Shown: one piece after another, positions 38,755-48,821 of the stretch | How the letters are laid out: every line of letters starts with the position of its first letter | Position numbering within the stretch: the stretch's first letter is position 1 | DNA from: Ruminococcus flavefaciens 007c | Lineage (GTDB): Bacteria > Bacillota > Clostridia > Oscillospirales > Ruminococcaceae | Assembly (NCBI RefSeq): GCF_000571935.1 | Contig: NZ_ATAX01000026.1 | Span: forward strand, 124,001-188,000 | DNA length: 64,000 nt | Reading direction: 5' to 3' | The notes under the pieces: generated by a model | Seen by the model: only the letters and a program-made list of their open reading frames with translations | Database searches by the model: none | Told to the model about the DNA's origin: nothing | Position numbers and translations under genes: made by a program

Positions 38755-41466
38755 ATGGCAAAAAAGATAAAGTTAAGCGACGCTGCAAAGGATATAAATG
38801 TCCCTGCACAGGAACTCATCGACTTCTTCACGGAAAAGGGTGACAATAAGAAGAAAACAGGTTCTTCACTCACCGAGGAGGAGATGAATGCCGTTCTCGA
38901 GCATTATACAAAGGACCGTTATTCGGTGGGCTCGCTGGACGAATATTTCAACTCCAAGAATGATCCCCGTCCCGTGAAGGAGGAGGCTCCCAAGGAGGAG
39001 AAGAAGACCGCAGCAAAGAAGCCTGCGGAAAAGAAGCCTGCTGCAAAGAAGAAGGAGGAGGCTCCCGCAAAGAAGGCAGAGCCCGAGAAGAAGGAAGAAG
39101 CTCCCGCAAAGAAGGCCGAGCCCGAGAAGAAGCAGGAGGAGGCTCCCGCAAAGAAGGCAGAGCCCGAGAAGAAGGAAGAAGCTCCCGCAAAGAAGGCAGA
39201 GCCCGAGAAGAAGCAGGAGGAGGCTCTCGCAAAGAAGGCAGAGCCTGAGAAGAAGCAGGAGGAAGCTCCCGTGAAGAAGGCTGAGTCCGAGAAGAAGCAG
39301 GAGGAAGCTCCCGTAAAGAAGGCTGAGTCAGAAAAGAAGCAGGAGGAAGCTCCCGCAAAGAAGGCTGAGTCAGAAAAGAAGCAGGACAAGAAGAAGGATA
39401 AGAAGAAGGAGCAGGCAAAGGCTCAGGACAGAGGCGAGAGGACCAAGTTCAACGCCGCATTCAGCTCCGAGACAGCTCAGACTTCTACCCAGCGCAGAAC
39501 AGTAGATACAAGAGGAAGCTACGTAGACCTCGATAAGTACAACGAGAGATACGACCAGATGGCTACCTCAAACAAGCATAAGAACGACAATTACTCTTCC
39601 AAGAAGCAGAAGATAAACCAGAAGTCGGCACAGAGAAACCGTCAGCAGTTCTCCAAGAAGGAGTCAGAGGCTGAGAAGCTCAAGAGACTGGAGCTCGAGA
39701 GAGCAAGAAAGCAGCAGCTTAAGGTGCTCATCCCCGATACTATCACAGTCGGAGAGCTGGCTACCCGTCTCAAGGCAGCTGCCACAGCCGTTATCAAGCA
39801 GCTCATGAAGCTGGGCGTAATGGCTACGATCAACCAGGAGATCGACTTTGATACAGCTTCTCTCGTTGCAGAAGAGCTGGGTGCAAAGGTAGAAAAGGAA
39901 GTTATCGTTACCATTGAAGAGCGTCTTATCGACGATACTGATGATGACGATACAAACCTTCAGCCCCGCTGCCCCGTTGTTGTTGTAATGGGACACGTTG
40001 ACCACGGTAAGACTTCGATACTCGACCGTATCAGAAACGCTCACGTTGCAGCAGGCGAAGCAGGCGGTATCACACAGCACATCGGTGCTTATCAGGTAAA
40101 TATCAACGGACAGGACATCACCTTCCTTGATACTCCCGGACATGAGGCCTTCACATCAATGCGTGCAAGAGGTGCCAATATCACAGATATAGCTATCCTC
40201 GTTGTTGCCGCAGATGATGGTATCATGCCTCAGACAGTAGAGTCCATCAACCACGCAAAGGCTGCCGGCGTTTCCATTATCGTTGCCATCAACAAGATGG
40301 ATAAGGAAGGCGCAAACCCCGACCGCATCAAGGAAGAGCTCACAAAGTATGACCTCGTATGCGAGGACTGGGGCGGCGACGTTATCTGCGTTCCCGTATC
40401 AGCAAAGACCGGCGAGGGCATAGACGACCTTCTCGAGAACGTTCTTCTCGTTGCCGAAGTCAAGGAGCTCAAGGCAAATCCCGACAGACTGGCAAAAGGT
40501 ACTGTTATCGAAGCCCGTCTTGACAAGGGAAGAGGCCCTATCGCCACACTTCTCGTGCAGAACGGTACACTGAAGCAGGGCGATGTGCTCATAGCAGGAA
40601 CTGCTGTAGGCCGTGTACGTGTAATGACCAACGACAAGGGCAGAACCGTAAAGTCCGCAGGTCCTTCGGTTCCTGTTGAGATAACAGGTCTGGCAGAAGT
40701 TCCCAGCGCAGGCGATACCTTCAACGCAGTTGAGGACGAGAGACTGGCACGTGAGCTGGTCGAGCAGAGAAAGCACGAGCAGAAGCAGGAGCAGTTCAAT
40801 GCTTACCGCAAGGTAACTCTCGACAACCTCTTCAGTCAGATCGCAGAGGGCGAGATCAAGGAGCTCCCTATCGTTGTCAAGGCAGACGTTCAGGGTTCTG
40901 TGGAGGCTGTAAAGCAGTCCCTCGAGAAGCTCTCCAACAATGAGGTAAGAGTAAGAGTTATCCACGGCGCCGTTGGTGCTGTCAAGGAGAGCGACGTTAT
41001 GCTGGCAAGCGCTTCCAACGCTATCATCGTCGGCTTCAACGTAAGACCTGATCCCGTTGCAGCCGAGAATGCAGAGCGTGACGGCGTTGATATAAGACTT
41101 TACCGTATCATCTATGACGCTATCGAGGAGATAACCACTGCAATGAAGGGCATGCTGGCTCCCAAGACACGTGAGGTCGAGCTGGGCCGCGTAGAGGTGC
41201 GTCAGGTATACAAGATCTCCAATGTCGGTATGGTTGCGGGAAGCTACGTACTCAGCGGCAAGGTAACAAGAGGCAGCAAGGTGCGCGTAGTCCGTGACGG
41301 TATTATCATCGCAGATGACGAGATCGCAGGACTCAAGCGTTTCAAGGACGATGTAAAGGAAGTAGCAGACGGTTACGAGTGCGGTATCAGTCTTGAAAAG
41401 TTCAGTGACGTCAAGGAAGGCGACATTTTCGAGACCTATATCATCGAGGAATATCGTGAAGACTGA
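38755..41466 (+). CDS. infB: Translation initiation factor IF-2
   Basis: About 903 residues from the ATG at 38755, preceded by GGAGG; an ATG at 38737 overlaps that ribosome site. N-terminal IF2_N domain (about 1-60), then a long Lys/Glu/Ala/Pro-repeat linker (about 85-220), a second IF2_N (about 325-375), the GTPase (G1 GHVDHGKTS at about 412, [17 protein letters not shown]) and the C-terminal beta barrels and tRNA-binding domain. It places initiator tRNA on the 30S subunit. The linker is encoded by tandem DNA repeats that could vary in number. Confidence 0.98.
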   Translation: MAKKIKLSDAAKDINVPAQELIDFFTEKGDNKKKTGSSLTEEEMNAVLEHYTKDRYSVGSLDEYFNSKNDPRPVKEEAPKEEKKTAAKKPAEKKPAAKKKEEAPAKKAEPEKKEEAPAKKAEPEKKQEEAPAKKAEPEKKEEAPAKKAEPEKKQEEALAKKAEPEKKQEEAPVKKAESEKKQEEAPVKKAESEKKQEEAPAKKAESEKKQDKKKDKKKEQAKAQDRGERTKFNAAFSSETAQTSTQRRTVDTRGSYVDLDKYNERYDQMATSNKHKNDNYSSKKQKINQKSAQRNRQQFSKKESEAEKLKRLELERARKQQLKVLIPDTITVGELATRLKAAATAVIKQLMKLGVMATINQEIDFDTASLVAEELGAKVEKEVIVTIEERLIDDTDDDDTNLQPRCPVVVVMGHVDHGKTSILDRIRNAHVAAGEAGGITQHIGAYQVNINGQDITFLDTPGHEAFTSMRARGANITDIAILVVAADDGIMPQTVESINHAKAAGVSIIVAINKMDKEGANPDRIKEELTKYDLVCEDWGGDVICVPVSAKTGEGIDDLLENVLLVAEVKELKANPDRLAKGTVIEARLDKGRGPIATLLVQNGTLKQGDVLIAGTAVGRVRVMTNDKGRTVKSAGPSVPVEITGLAEVPSAGDTFNAVEDERLARELVEQRKHEQKQEQFNAYRKVTLDNLFSQIAEGEIKELPIVVKADVQGSVEAVKQSLEKLSNNEVRVRVIHGAVGAVKESDVMLASASNAIIVGFNVRPDPVAAENAERDGVDIRLYRIIYDAIEEITTAMKGMLAPKTREVELGRVEVRQVYKISNVGMVAGSYVLSGKVTRGSKVRVVRDGIIIADDEIAGLKRFKDDVKEVADGYECGISLEKFSDVKEGDIFETYIIEEYRED
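39034..39380 (+). repeat. In-frame tandem repeats within infB
   Basis: About eight units of 36-42 bp encode variants of [14 protein letters not shown]. Units differ by one inserted Gln codon and by Ala/Val/Leu and Pro/Ser changes, showing both recent copying and divergence. Confidence 0.85.
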
Positions 41467-41508
41467 TCAATAAACTTATCTTAATCAATGATAAAGGGGG
41501 AATTTCTT

Positions 41509-42054
41509 ATGGATAACAGCAGAATGAGTACTGCGGATATGCTGCAGTACTGCAACGAGGCATTGGCATGGGATGATTTCGGACCTATCGACGTCTTTTT
41601 CTTCGAGTCGGTAAAGAAGATCCTTCTCGGTCAGTGCAGCGCCTTCGATGGGCCCGAGGAATATACAGATGACCTTATGGGCATAGAGCGCCCTGTAAGC
41701 GATGTTGAGCTCGAACCCGAGTACGGCAACTATGCCGATATATACTACGGCGAAGAGGGAGACGATGATATTCCCGACTACAGCCGCAGTCCCGAGGATG
41801 AGGCTTTCTCCGCCGCAATGTTCGGAAACGGATTCTTTGCCGATACCGAGCAGGCAGCTCCTGCCGAACCGGCAGAGGAAAAGCATGAGCCGGAAAAGAA
41901 AGCCGCTTCCAAAAAGAGCAGCACAAAGAAGTCAGCCGCTAAAAAGCCCGCTGCAAAGAAGCCGGCTGCAAAGAAGACAGCTTCAAAATCAAAGAAGGCT
42001 GCCGAGGCTGATAAGCATGAAGAGACAAAAGACGGCTTTACAGTCAAGCTCTGA
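41509..42054 (+). CDS. Acidic protein with Lys/Ala-rich histone-like tail, unknown
   Basis: 181 residues from the ATG at 41509 (GGGGG upstream). The N-terminal half (1-105) is acidic and aromatic, starting with a helix (MSTADMLQYCNEALAWDDFG, then PIDVFFFESVKKILLG), with many Asp/Glu/Tyr. The C-terminal part (about 125-165) is AKKPAAKKPAAKK-type, like histone H1 tails, often able to bind nucleic acid or ribosomes. It lies between infB and rbfA with no terminator on either side, so it is part of the translation operon. No family recognised. It is not among the usual members of this operon. Confidence 0.75.
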   Translation: MDNSRMSTADMLQYCNEALAWDDFGPIDVFFFESVKKILLGQCSAFDGPEEYTDDLMGIERPVSDVELEPEYGNYADIYYGEEGDDDIPDYSRSPEDEAFSAAMFGNGFFADTEQAAPAEPAEEKHEPEKKAASKKSSTKKSAAKKPAAKKPAAKKTASKSKKAAEADKHEETKDGFTVKL

Positions 42055-42071
42055 GGACAGAAAGGAAAATA

Positions 42072-42410
42072 ATGCCTAATTTCAAGAACAGCCGCATGGC
42101 TGAAGATATAAAACGTGAGATGACAGCTATCCTCCGCGAACTCAAGGATCCCAGGATAGACAAGATGCTCACTATCGTGAGAGCTGATCTTTCAGGTGAT
42201 ATGTCATCCTGCAAGATATACGTTTCAAGCTTTGAGGGCATGGAAAGATCAAAGGAGTCCGTTGAGGGACTCAGGAGCGCCGCAGGCTTTGTCAAGCGCG
42301 AGCTCTTCCACAGACTGAAAATGCGCAAAGCACCTGAGCTTACGTTTATCGCTGATAACTCCATCGAGAGAGGCGCAGAGATAAGCAAGAAGCTCCACGA
42401 TCTGCTGTAA
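42072..42410 (+). CDS. rbfA: Ribosome-binding factor A
   Basis: 112 residues. Starts NSRMAEDIKREMTAILRELK, then ISKMLTIV-like DKMLTIVRADLSGDMSSCKI (about 33) and VKRELFHRLKMRKAPELTFI (about 77), and ends HDLL. KH-type fold binding the 5' helix of 16S rRNA during cold-sensitive 30S maturation. Confidence 0.97.
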   Translation: MPNFKNSRMAEDIKREMTAILRELKDPRIDKMLTIVRADLSGDMSSCKIYVSSFEGMERSKESVEGLRSAAGFVKRELFHRLKMRKAPELTFIADNSIERGAEISKKLHDLL

Positions 42411-42422
42411 GGAGGAATAGGA

Positions 42423-43373
42423 ATGTTCATCGGTTTCAGTGAGGCTGAGCTCTTCCTCAGGAATTGTGAGGACGCTGTCATCATCACTCACCGTAATCCC
42501 GACGGCGACTGCATAGGTGCAGGCTTCGGTCTTAAGGATATACTGGCACAGCTGGGTATACGCAGCAGAGTGATCTGTCACGACGGCTTCCCCGCAAGGT
42601 ACAGCTTCCTGACAAGTGAGGGAGCAGGGGAGGAATTCGAGCCCAAGACCATTATCGCAGTGGATATTGCCGACGAGAACCTTATGGGAGATTATAAGGA
42701 TATATACGGCGACAAGGTGCAGCTCTGCATAGATCACCACATCTCAAACAAGAACTATGCGGAGAAGACTCTCCTCCGCAGCGACGCTACGGCTGCCTGC
42801 GAGATAATATACGATCTTGCGCAGTATATGGGCGTAAAGATAACAAGGCACTGTGCGATGTGCCTTTATACGGGCATATCCACGGATTCCGGCTGCTTCA
42901 AGTACGACTGCACCACTCCACGTGCCCATGAGATAGCGGCAGAGATGATGCGCAGCTATGATATTAATTTCGCAAGGATAAACCGTTATATGTTCGACGT
43001 CAAGTCACTGGGCAGACTCAAGCTCGAGGCAATGGTCAACGAGCTCATGGAGTACTGCCTCGGCGGCAGGCTCGCCATCGCTGCGGTAACGCAGGATATG
43101 ATGAAGGATATGGGGGTTTCCATGGAGGAGCTTGAGGGCTTCGCTCCGCTGACTATACAGCTGGAGAATACCGAGGTGGGAATACTCATGCGTGAGCGTG
43201 AGGACGGCGTATTCAAATGTTCGTTCCGTTCAGCCAACGATGTGAACGTTTCGGCTATATGTCAGTCCATCGGCGGAGGCGGCCATGCCAAGGCGGCAGG
43301 CTGTACCATTGACGGCCCTCTCGAGGAGGCTAAAAAGCACCTCATCGCGGCTGTCGAAAGGGCGCTGAGCTGA
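42423..43373 (+). CDS. nrnA: DHH/DHHA1 phosphoesterase (NrnA: oligoribonuclease / pAp phosphatase)
   Basis: 316 residues. DHH motifs are THRNPDGDCIGAGFGL (about 21-36), the Asp in VDIADENL (about 80), CIDHHISNK (about 102) and STDSGCFKYDCTTPRAHEIA (about 150). The C-terminal DHHA1 domain ends with GGGGHAKAAGCTI (about 284). It degrades nanoRNA and dephosphorylates pAp in Firmicutes. Its stop overlaps the start of truB. Confidence 0.93.
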   Translation: MFIGFSEAELFLRNCEDAVIITHRNPDGDCIGAGFGLKDILAQLGIRSRVICHDGFPARYSFLTSEGAGEEFEPKTIIAVDIADENLMGDYKDIYGDKVQLCIDHHISNKNYAEKTLLRSDATAACEIIYDLAQYMGVKITRHCAMCLYTGISTDSGCFKYDCTTPRAHEIAAEMMRSYDINFARINRYMFDVKSLGRLKLEAMVNELMEYCLGGRLAIAAVTQDMMKDMGVSMEELEGFAPLTIQLENTEVGILMREREDGVFKCSFRSANDVNVSAICQSIGGGGHAKAAGCTIDGPLEEAKKHLIAAVERALS

Positions 43374-44266
43374 TGAACGGTATCCTTTGCGTCAATAAGC
43401 CGCAGGAGTTCACATCCTTTGATGTTGTGGCGAAGCTCCGCGGCATACTTCAGATAAAACGTCTCGGTCACGGCGGCACTCTCGATCCCATGGCTACGGG
43501 TGTACTTCCCGTATTTGTGGGCAATGCCACCAAGGCCTGCGATATTATGCCCGACAATACCAAGAGCTACCGTGCAGGCTTCCGTCTGGGAGCTGTGTCC
43601 GATACCCAGGACGTCTGGGGAGAGGTGCGCGAATGCTCCGACAAGACTGTTGACCGAAACAGTGTAGAGGCTGTACTGCTCTTGTTTACAGGGAAGATAA
43701 TGCAGCTCCCGCCGATGTATTCGGCTGTTCAGGTGAACGGTCAGCGTCTTTATGACCTTGCGAGGCAGGGCATAGAGGTCGAGCGTCAGGCACGTGAGAT
43801 AGAGGTAACTGCTCTTACCCTGGAGGAATACGACAGCTCGTCCCGTGAGGGAGTGTTGTCTGTCTCCTGTGGAAAAGGCACTTACATAAGAACGATAATC
43901 AGCGATATAGGTGAAAGGCTGGGTTGCGGAGGCATTATGACCTCTCTGGTCAGGACTTCATCGGGAGGCTTCGGACTTGCCGACTGTCACACCCTCGAGG
44001 AGATACAGCAGGCAAGGGACGAGAACAGGGTGGAGGAGCTCATACTCCCCATAGAGCGTGTTTTTGAGACGCTTCCCAGGCTGAGACTGGGCGAGGCTCA
44101 GACAAGAATGTACAGAAACGGCGTTAAGCTGGATATAGCAAGATTAAGAGGTATCAGCAGGGATAAGGACTGCTACGGAGTATATGGCAGCGATGGCTGT
44201 TTCATAGGCACTGCCTTTGCTGATTTTGAAGGCGGCGTGCTCCGTGTGGGAAAGAATCTGGGGTAA
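43373..44266 (+). CDS. truB: tRNA pseudouridine-55 synthase
   Basis: 297 residues. Starts MNGILCVNKPQEFTSFDVV, then HGGTLDPMATGVLPVFVG (about 34-51) with the catalytic Asp, then QLPPMYSAVQVNGQRLYDLA (about 105) and a CGKGTYIRTIISDIG motif (about 165). C-terminal PUA-like part. It modifies U55 in the T-loop of tRNAs. The ATG overlaps the preceding stop and ribF starts 4 nt after this gene. Confidence 0.97.
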   Translation: MNGILCVNKPQEFTSFDVVAKLRGILQIKRLGHGGTLDPMATGVLPVFVGNATKACDIMPDNTKSYRAGFRLGAVSDTQDVWGEVRECSDKTVDRNSVEAVLLLFTGKIMQLPPMYSAVQVNGQRLYDLARQGIEVERQAREIEVTALTLEEYDSSSREGVLSVSCGKGTYIRTIISDIGERLGCGGIMTSLVRTSSGGFGLADCHTLEEIQQARDENRVEELILPIERVFETLPRLRLGEAQTRMYRNGVKLDIARLRGISRDKDCYGVYGSDGCFIGTAFADFEGGVLRVGKNLG

Positions 44267-44270
44267 CGGC

Positions 44271-45155
44271 ATGGAAAAGAAGTATTATGCTGTGGCTCTG
44301 GGAATATTCGACGGCGTCCATCTGGGACACAGGGCAGTGATCGACGCGGCTTTAAAGCAGCGTGAAAACGGCCTCAGGGCTGCGGTCTTCACCTTTGATC
44401 CCGAATGTGTACTGAGAAAAACAGGCGGTTCGGCGGGCTTTATCTATACGAAGGCCGGGAAGGATATGCTGCTCAGCGAACAGATAGGCGTTGACGATGT
44501 GATAAGTCCGCCCTTTGAAAGCCTCTGCGGCCTTTCGGGGGAGGAATTTGCCGATGAGATACTCTGCCGCCGCATGGGCGCAGCTCATGTGTGCTGCGGA
44601 AGTAATTTCAGATTCGGAAAGAATGCTGCCTGCGGTATCGGTGAGCTTGCAGAGCTGGGGAAAAGCTTCGGTTTTGAAGTCGAGGTGGTCGGCAGCGTTG
44701 AGATGGGCGGCAGTCCCGTATCCTCCAGCCGCATAAGAGAGCTCCTGCTGGCAGGAAACATAACCGATGCAAACGAGCTGCTGGGCTCGGACTACTTTAT
44801 AAAAGCAGAGGTCGCTCACGGCAATCATATCGGCAGTACCATAGATTTCCCTACCATAAATCAGAGCTTTGAGAAGGGGCAGCTGGTGCCGGCATACGGC
44901 GTCTATGCCTCTTATACCTGTGTGCAGGGGAAGATGTACCCCTCCGTCACAAATATAGGCGTAAAGCCTACCATAGAGGGGCAGCGCAGACCTCTTGCCG
45001 AGACTCATATAATCGGCTATAACGGCGATCTTTACGGAACGAATACCGTTGTCCTGCTGCATGGATTTATTCGCCCCGAGATGAAATTCGGCTCACTGGA
45101 CGAACTGAAAAAGCAGATCGGCGCGGATATCGGATCCGCTCTGAATATATTGTAA
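44271..45155 (+). CDS. ribF: Bifunctional riboflavin kinase / FAD synthetase
   Basis: 294 residues from the ATG at 44271; the open frame before it lies inside truB. The FAD-synthetase domain has VALGIFDGVHLGHRAVID (about 8-25), CGSNFRFGKNAACG (about 110) and SSSRIRELL (about 155). The flavokinase domain (about 180-294) has GSTIDFPTINQ, slightly unlike the usual TLGFPTAN, followed by YGVYASYT and VTNIGVKPT. Makes FMN and FAD. Last gene of the translation operon. Confidence 0.94.
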   Translation: MEKKYYAVALGIFDGVHLGHRAVIDAALKQRENGLRAAVFTFDPECVLRKTGGSAGFIYTKAGKDMLLSEQIGVDDVISPPFESLCGLSGEEFADEILCRRMGAAHVCCGSNFRFGKNAACGIGELAELGKSFGFEVEVVGSVEMGGSPVSSSRIRELLLAGNITDANELLGSDYFIKAEVAHGNHIGSTIDFPTINQSFEKGQLVPAYGVYASYTCVQGKMYPSVTNIGVKPTIEGQRRPLAETHIIGYNGDLYGTNTVVLLHGFIRPEMKFGSLDELKKQIGADIGSALNIL

Positions 45156-45265
45156 AAAATTCGCATTGCTTTCACTCTGTTATCACATAAAAGGATTACC
45201 ATAGTAAAAGCTGTGAATATAAGCGGCAGTACCGCTAACATACGCAATAAGGAGGGTTATACCCA

Positions 45266-46384
45266 ATGATAGAGGTCAGGAACCTTACTAAAAAATACGG
45301 CGACAAGCTTGCCGTAAACGACATAAGCTTCAAGGTGGAAAAGGGAGAGATCCTTGGCTTCCTCGGACCTAACGGTGCGGGAAAATCCACTACCATGAAT
45401 ATGCTTACGGGTTATATCTCATCAACTTCGGGACAGGTGCTCATCGACGGCACAGATATACTCGACGATCCCAAGAAGGCAAAGGCGAATATAGGCTATC
45501 TCCCCGAGATACCGCCCCTTTATGTTGATATGACCGTAGAGGCTTATCTCAGCTTCATGTATGATCTCAAGAAATGCAAGCTCCCGAGAAGAGCCCATAT
45601 CAAGGACATATGCTCCCTCTGCAAGATAGAGGACGTAAGAAAGAGAATTATCAAGAACCTGTCAAAAGGTTACAGACAGAGAGTCGGACTTGCACAGGCT
45701 CTTATAAACAATCCTCCCGTGCTCATACTCGATGAGCCTACGGTAGGTCTCGACCCGAACCAGATAATAGAGATAAGATCGCTTATCAAGAAGCTGGGCA
45801 AGAGACATACCGTTATCCTTTCATCGCATATTCTCCCCGAGATACAGGCTGTATGCGACAGGATCATCATCATAAACAGAGGCGTTGTTGCCGCAGACGG
45901 TACTGCGGAGGAAATCGCCAAGAACATAACCAACAAGCACAAGATGACTCTCCGTATCGAGGGACCTGACCACACTGCCGATGATAAGCGCGTGATCACA
46001 GAGGCTATCAGGGCATTGAACGGTGTAAAGTACGTCCGTGCCGATATGGAGCGTGAAAAGGGCATATACGACTATGACGTCGAGACCGACGGCAAGACCG
46101 ATATACGCCGCGATCTCAACAAGCTCTGCAATGACAACGGCTGGAATATACTCATGCTCCAGCTCTCAGACCTCACTCTCGAAGACATCTTCCTCAAGAT
46201 AACCATGGATGAGGGAATCGCCAAGGAGGATGAAAAGACAGCTTCAAAATCAAAGCCCCGCATAGACATCAAGGTCGCACCCAGCGGAAAGCTCAGAGCT
46301 GTCAAGGAAGCTGACGAGGAAGACGAAGAAGACAACAGTATTCTTTCCTCAGATAGCGAAGAAAACAACGGAGGTGAGGAATAA
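45266..46384 (+). CDS. ABC transporter ATP-binding protein (GldA-like)
   Basis: 372 residues. Walker A FLGPNGAGKSTTMN (about 33), signature LSKGYRQRVGLAQAL (about 133), Walker B VLILDEPTVGLDP (about 155) and switch His in ILSSHI (about 190). After about 235 a C-terminal domain seen in GldA/CcmA-type ATPases is followed by an acidic tail (DEEDEEDN). It should energise the permease encoded by the next gene, whose ATG overlaps this stop, together with the GldG-like and DUF4340 proteins. Confidence 0.92.
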   Translation: MIEVRNLTKKYGDKLAVNDISFKVEKGEILGFLGPNGAGKSTTMNMLTGYISSTSGQVLIDGTDILDDPKKAKANIGYLPEIPPLYVDMTVEAYLSFMYDLKKCKLPRRAHIKDICSLCKIEDVRKRIIKNLSKGYRQRVGLAQALINNPPVLILDEPTVGLDPNQIIEIRSLIKKLGKRHTVILSSHILPEIQAVCDRIIIINRGVVAADGTAEEIAKNITNKHKMTLRIEGPDHTADDKRVITEAIRALNGVKYVRADMEREKGIYDYDVETDGKTDIRRDLNKLCNDNGWNILMLQLSDLTLEDIFLKITMDEGIAKEDEKTASKSKPRIDIKVAPSGKLRAVKEADEEDEEDNSILSSDSEENNGGEE

Positions 46385-47103
46385 TGCTGGCTATATACAG
46401 GCGCGAAATGGGCGCATTCTTTACATCGGGCGTGGCATATGTATTCCTTGCAGTGTTCTGGCTCGTTTCGGGAATATTCTTCTATAACGGAGTTATCGCA
46501 GGATGTACGACAGATACGTCGGCTATGTTCAGCTCCATGTTCTATATCGTAATGTTCCTTATTCCCGTGCTTACAATGAAGCTCCTCAGCGAGGAGAAAA
46601 AGAACAAGACCGATCAGGGACTCCTTACGGCTCCCGTAAGTCTCTGGGACATAGTCCTTGGAAAATATTTTGCAGCACTTACACTTTTCATCATTGCTGA
46701 GTCTGTAGTATTCATATATGCTTTCATACTCAATTATCTCGGCGATGTGGTATGGACTCCGCTGCTCGGCAATTATTTTGCCATGCTCTTCCTCGGCGCA
46801 GCATTTATAGCTGTGGGACTCTTTATCTCGTCCCTTACCGAGAACCAGATGGCTTCCGCAGTAGTATCTCTTGTAGTGCTCTTCCTGATATACCTTTCCG
46901 AAATGCTCGTATCGAGCTTTGAGAACGGAAATACTTTCAAGAGAGCTGTCTTCAAGATAGTATCAAAGCTGGCCTTCTATTCAAGATACGTTGAATTTAC
47001 AAGGGGAGTATTCAGCCTTCCCAGCGTAGTATTCTTTATCAGTGCAGCCTTCCTCTTCAACTTCTTCACCGTTAAGGTGCTCGAGAAGAGACGCTGGAGC
47101 TAA
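46384..47103 (+). CDS. ABC-2 type permease (GldF-like)
   Basis: 239 residues with about six membrane segments. Starts MLAIYRREMGAFFTSGVAYV, typical of GldF-type permeases, with PVLTMKLLSEEKKNKTDQGL (about 60-80) as the cytoplasmic loop. It forms the membrane part of the ABC exporter. It overlaps the ATPase gene and is followed 29 nt later by the GldG-like gene. Confidence 0.9.
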   Translation: MLAIYRREMGAFFTSGVAYVFLAVFWLVSGIFFYNGVIAGCTTDTSAMFSSMFYIVMFLIPVLTMKLLSEEKKNKTDQGLLTAPVSLWDIVLGKYFAALTLFIIAESVVFIYAFILNYLGDVVWTPLLGNYFAMLFLGAAFIAVGLFISSLTENQMASAVVSLVVLFLIYLSEMLVSSFENGNTFKRAVFKIVSKLAFYSRYVEFTRGVFSLPSVVFFISAAFLFNFFTVKVLEKRRWS

Positions 47104-47132
47104 TCTGACAGGAAAGGAAGGTTTTGATACAG

Positions 47133-48821
47133 ATGAGTAAAAAAGAGATCGACGAGAAAAAGGTCGAAAAGACTGTCGATGAAGTAAAGGAAACTGCTGA
47201 AAAGGCAAAGGATACAGCAGAAAAGGCTGTTGAGGAAACAACAGCCAAGGTAAGAAACTTCAAGAAACTCAAGTACGGTTCCATGTTCTATATCGCTATC
47301 GCACTGGTTATAGCGATAGTTGTCGTACTTAACTTTATGGTGGGAATGTTCGCAAAGCGCTCACCCATAAAGATAGACATCACTCCCGATAACAGATATG
47401 AGCTCAGCGAGCAGTCCATCGAAGCCGTAAAGGCAATGGACAAGGACGTTGAGATCACTGTTACCGCTACCAAGGATTACTTCACATCTCTCGGCAATTA
47501 CTGGGAGAACTACTATTCGTCAAACACAGGCGTTCCCGCAGAGATACCCTTTGATATGATCCCCGAGCTCCTGGACAAGTATTCCATATACGCAGAACAG
47601 GGCAAGGGAAGCATCAATGTCAAGTATGTCGATATGGACAAGGATCCCGACATCATCAATAAGTATAAGAAGTACTATAACGGCGACATCAACCGCGGAA
47701 GTATAATAGTTGCTTCCGGTGAGCGTGTTAGAGTGCTTTCCGATACAGACGTTATGAATATGCTCTCTGCAGATCCTGTGGCTATGCAGAGCCAGCAGCT
47801 CAAGTTCAGATTCACAGGCGAGAGCGTTATCACATCGGCTATCACCAGCGTTACGGACGCTCATCCCATAAAGGTCGCTTTTGTAAAGAATATGAACGGC
47901 ATGGCTGTTTATGATGAGCAGAGCTACGGATCGGCAGCTCAGATCTTCGAGAACGAGGTTTTTGCAAAGCACGGCTATGACTGTACCGAAATAGACATCA
48001 GCACAGATGAGCTGAAGCCCGCTGACTATGATATGATAGCAGTTTTTGCTCCCTCTGTTGATTTCAACGAGGATATGATCGCAAAGCTCAGTGCGTTCCT
48101 CTATAACGACGGCCAGTACGGCAAGAATATGGTATATGTTCCCGATTCCTCAAAGATGGATCTTCCGAACATCTCCGAGTTCCTTGCTGACTGGAGCATA
48201 AAGGTAGAGAACGAGCTCCTTTACGATGATGAAAATGCTGTCGGAACAGATATTTTCGGAAACAAGCAGGTACAGAACGTTATCGCCGATATCAGCTCAC
48301 GTGAGGACGTAGGCGATGTTTCCAATGATAAGCTCTATATCGTGGCACCTGCTTCAAGAGTGCTTACAAAGATAGCCAAGAACAACGAGGACGTTGTAAC
48401 AGAGGTGCTCAAAACAAAGGATACCGCATTTACAGTAAATATGGAGACCTATGATCCCGAAAATCCCGAATACGGCGAAAAGGGCTCAAGAACAGTTGTA
48501 ATGCGCTCAAAGAAGGAGCGTGCAGACGGCTTCAATACACTGAGCAGCAGCCTTCTCGTAATAGGAAGCCCGGGAATGTTCAATCAGCAGCTCATAGTTC
48601 AGAACACCACTTTCAACAACTCGGCTGTCCTTCTCGGAATAATGAACAATATGACGGGCAAGGACGCAGGCGTCGTAGTACCTGATAAGAATATACAGAG
48701 CTCATTTATCGCTCCCTCTGCCAAGGAGGCAAAGAATATACAGATAATCGTTGTATGGGTAATACCGTTCATCATCGCCGCAATAGGCGTTATCGTACTG
48801 TTAAGGAGACGAAATAAATGA
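47133..48821 (+). CDS. GldG-family extracytoplasmic/membrane ABC component
   Basis: 562 residues from the ATG at 47133 (AAAGGAAGG upstream). A cytoplasmic Lys/Glu helical segment (about 5-40), a membrane span at about 50-72, a large outer domain of the GldG/ABC_transp_aux type (about 80-530, with SEQSIEAVKAMDKDVEITVT and SEFLADWSIKVENELLYDD), and a C-terminal membrane span with an RRRNK end. GldA/F/G-like systems occur widely outside gliding bacteria with unknown substrates. Its stop overlaps the next gene's start. Confidence 0.85.
   Translation: MSKKEIDEKKVEKTVDEVKETAEKAKDTAEKAVEETTAKVRNFKKLKYGSMFYIAIALVIAIVVVLNFMVGMFAKRSPIKIDITPDNRYELSEQSIEAVKAMDKDVEITVTATKDYFTSLGNYWENYYSSNTGVPAEIPFDMIPELLDKYSIYAEQGKGSINVKYVDMDKDPDIINKYKKYYNGDINRGSIIVASGERVRVLSDTDVMNMLSADPVAMQSQQLKFRFTGESVITSAITSVTDAHPIKVAFVKNMNGMAVYDEQSYGSAAQIFENEVFAKHGYDCTEIDISTDELKPADYDMIAVFAPSVDFNEDMIAKLSAFLYNDGQYGKNMVYVPDSSKMDLPNISEFLADWSIKVENELLYDDENAVGTDIFGNKQVQNVIADISSREDVGDVSNDKLYIVAPASRVLTKIAKNNEDVVTEVLKTKDTAFTVNMETYDPENPEYGEKGSRTVVMRSKKERADGFNTLSSSLLVIGSPGMFNQQLIVQNTTFNNSAVLLGIMNNMTGKDAGVVVPDKNIQSSFIAPSAKEAKNIQIIVVWVIPFIIAAIGVIVLLRRRNK

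Noticed and set aside
38919..39418. Two antisense frames of Ser/Phe/Ala or Pro/Ser repeats
   Set aside because: They are the reverse reading of the IF-2 linker repeats.
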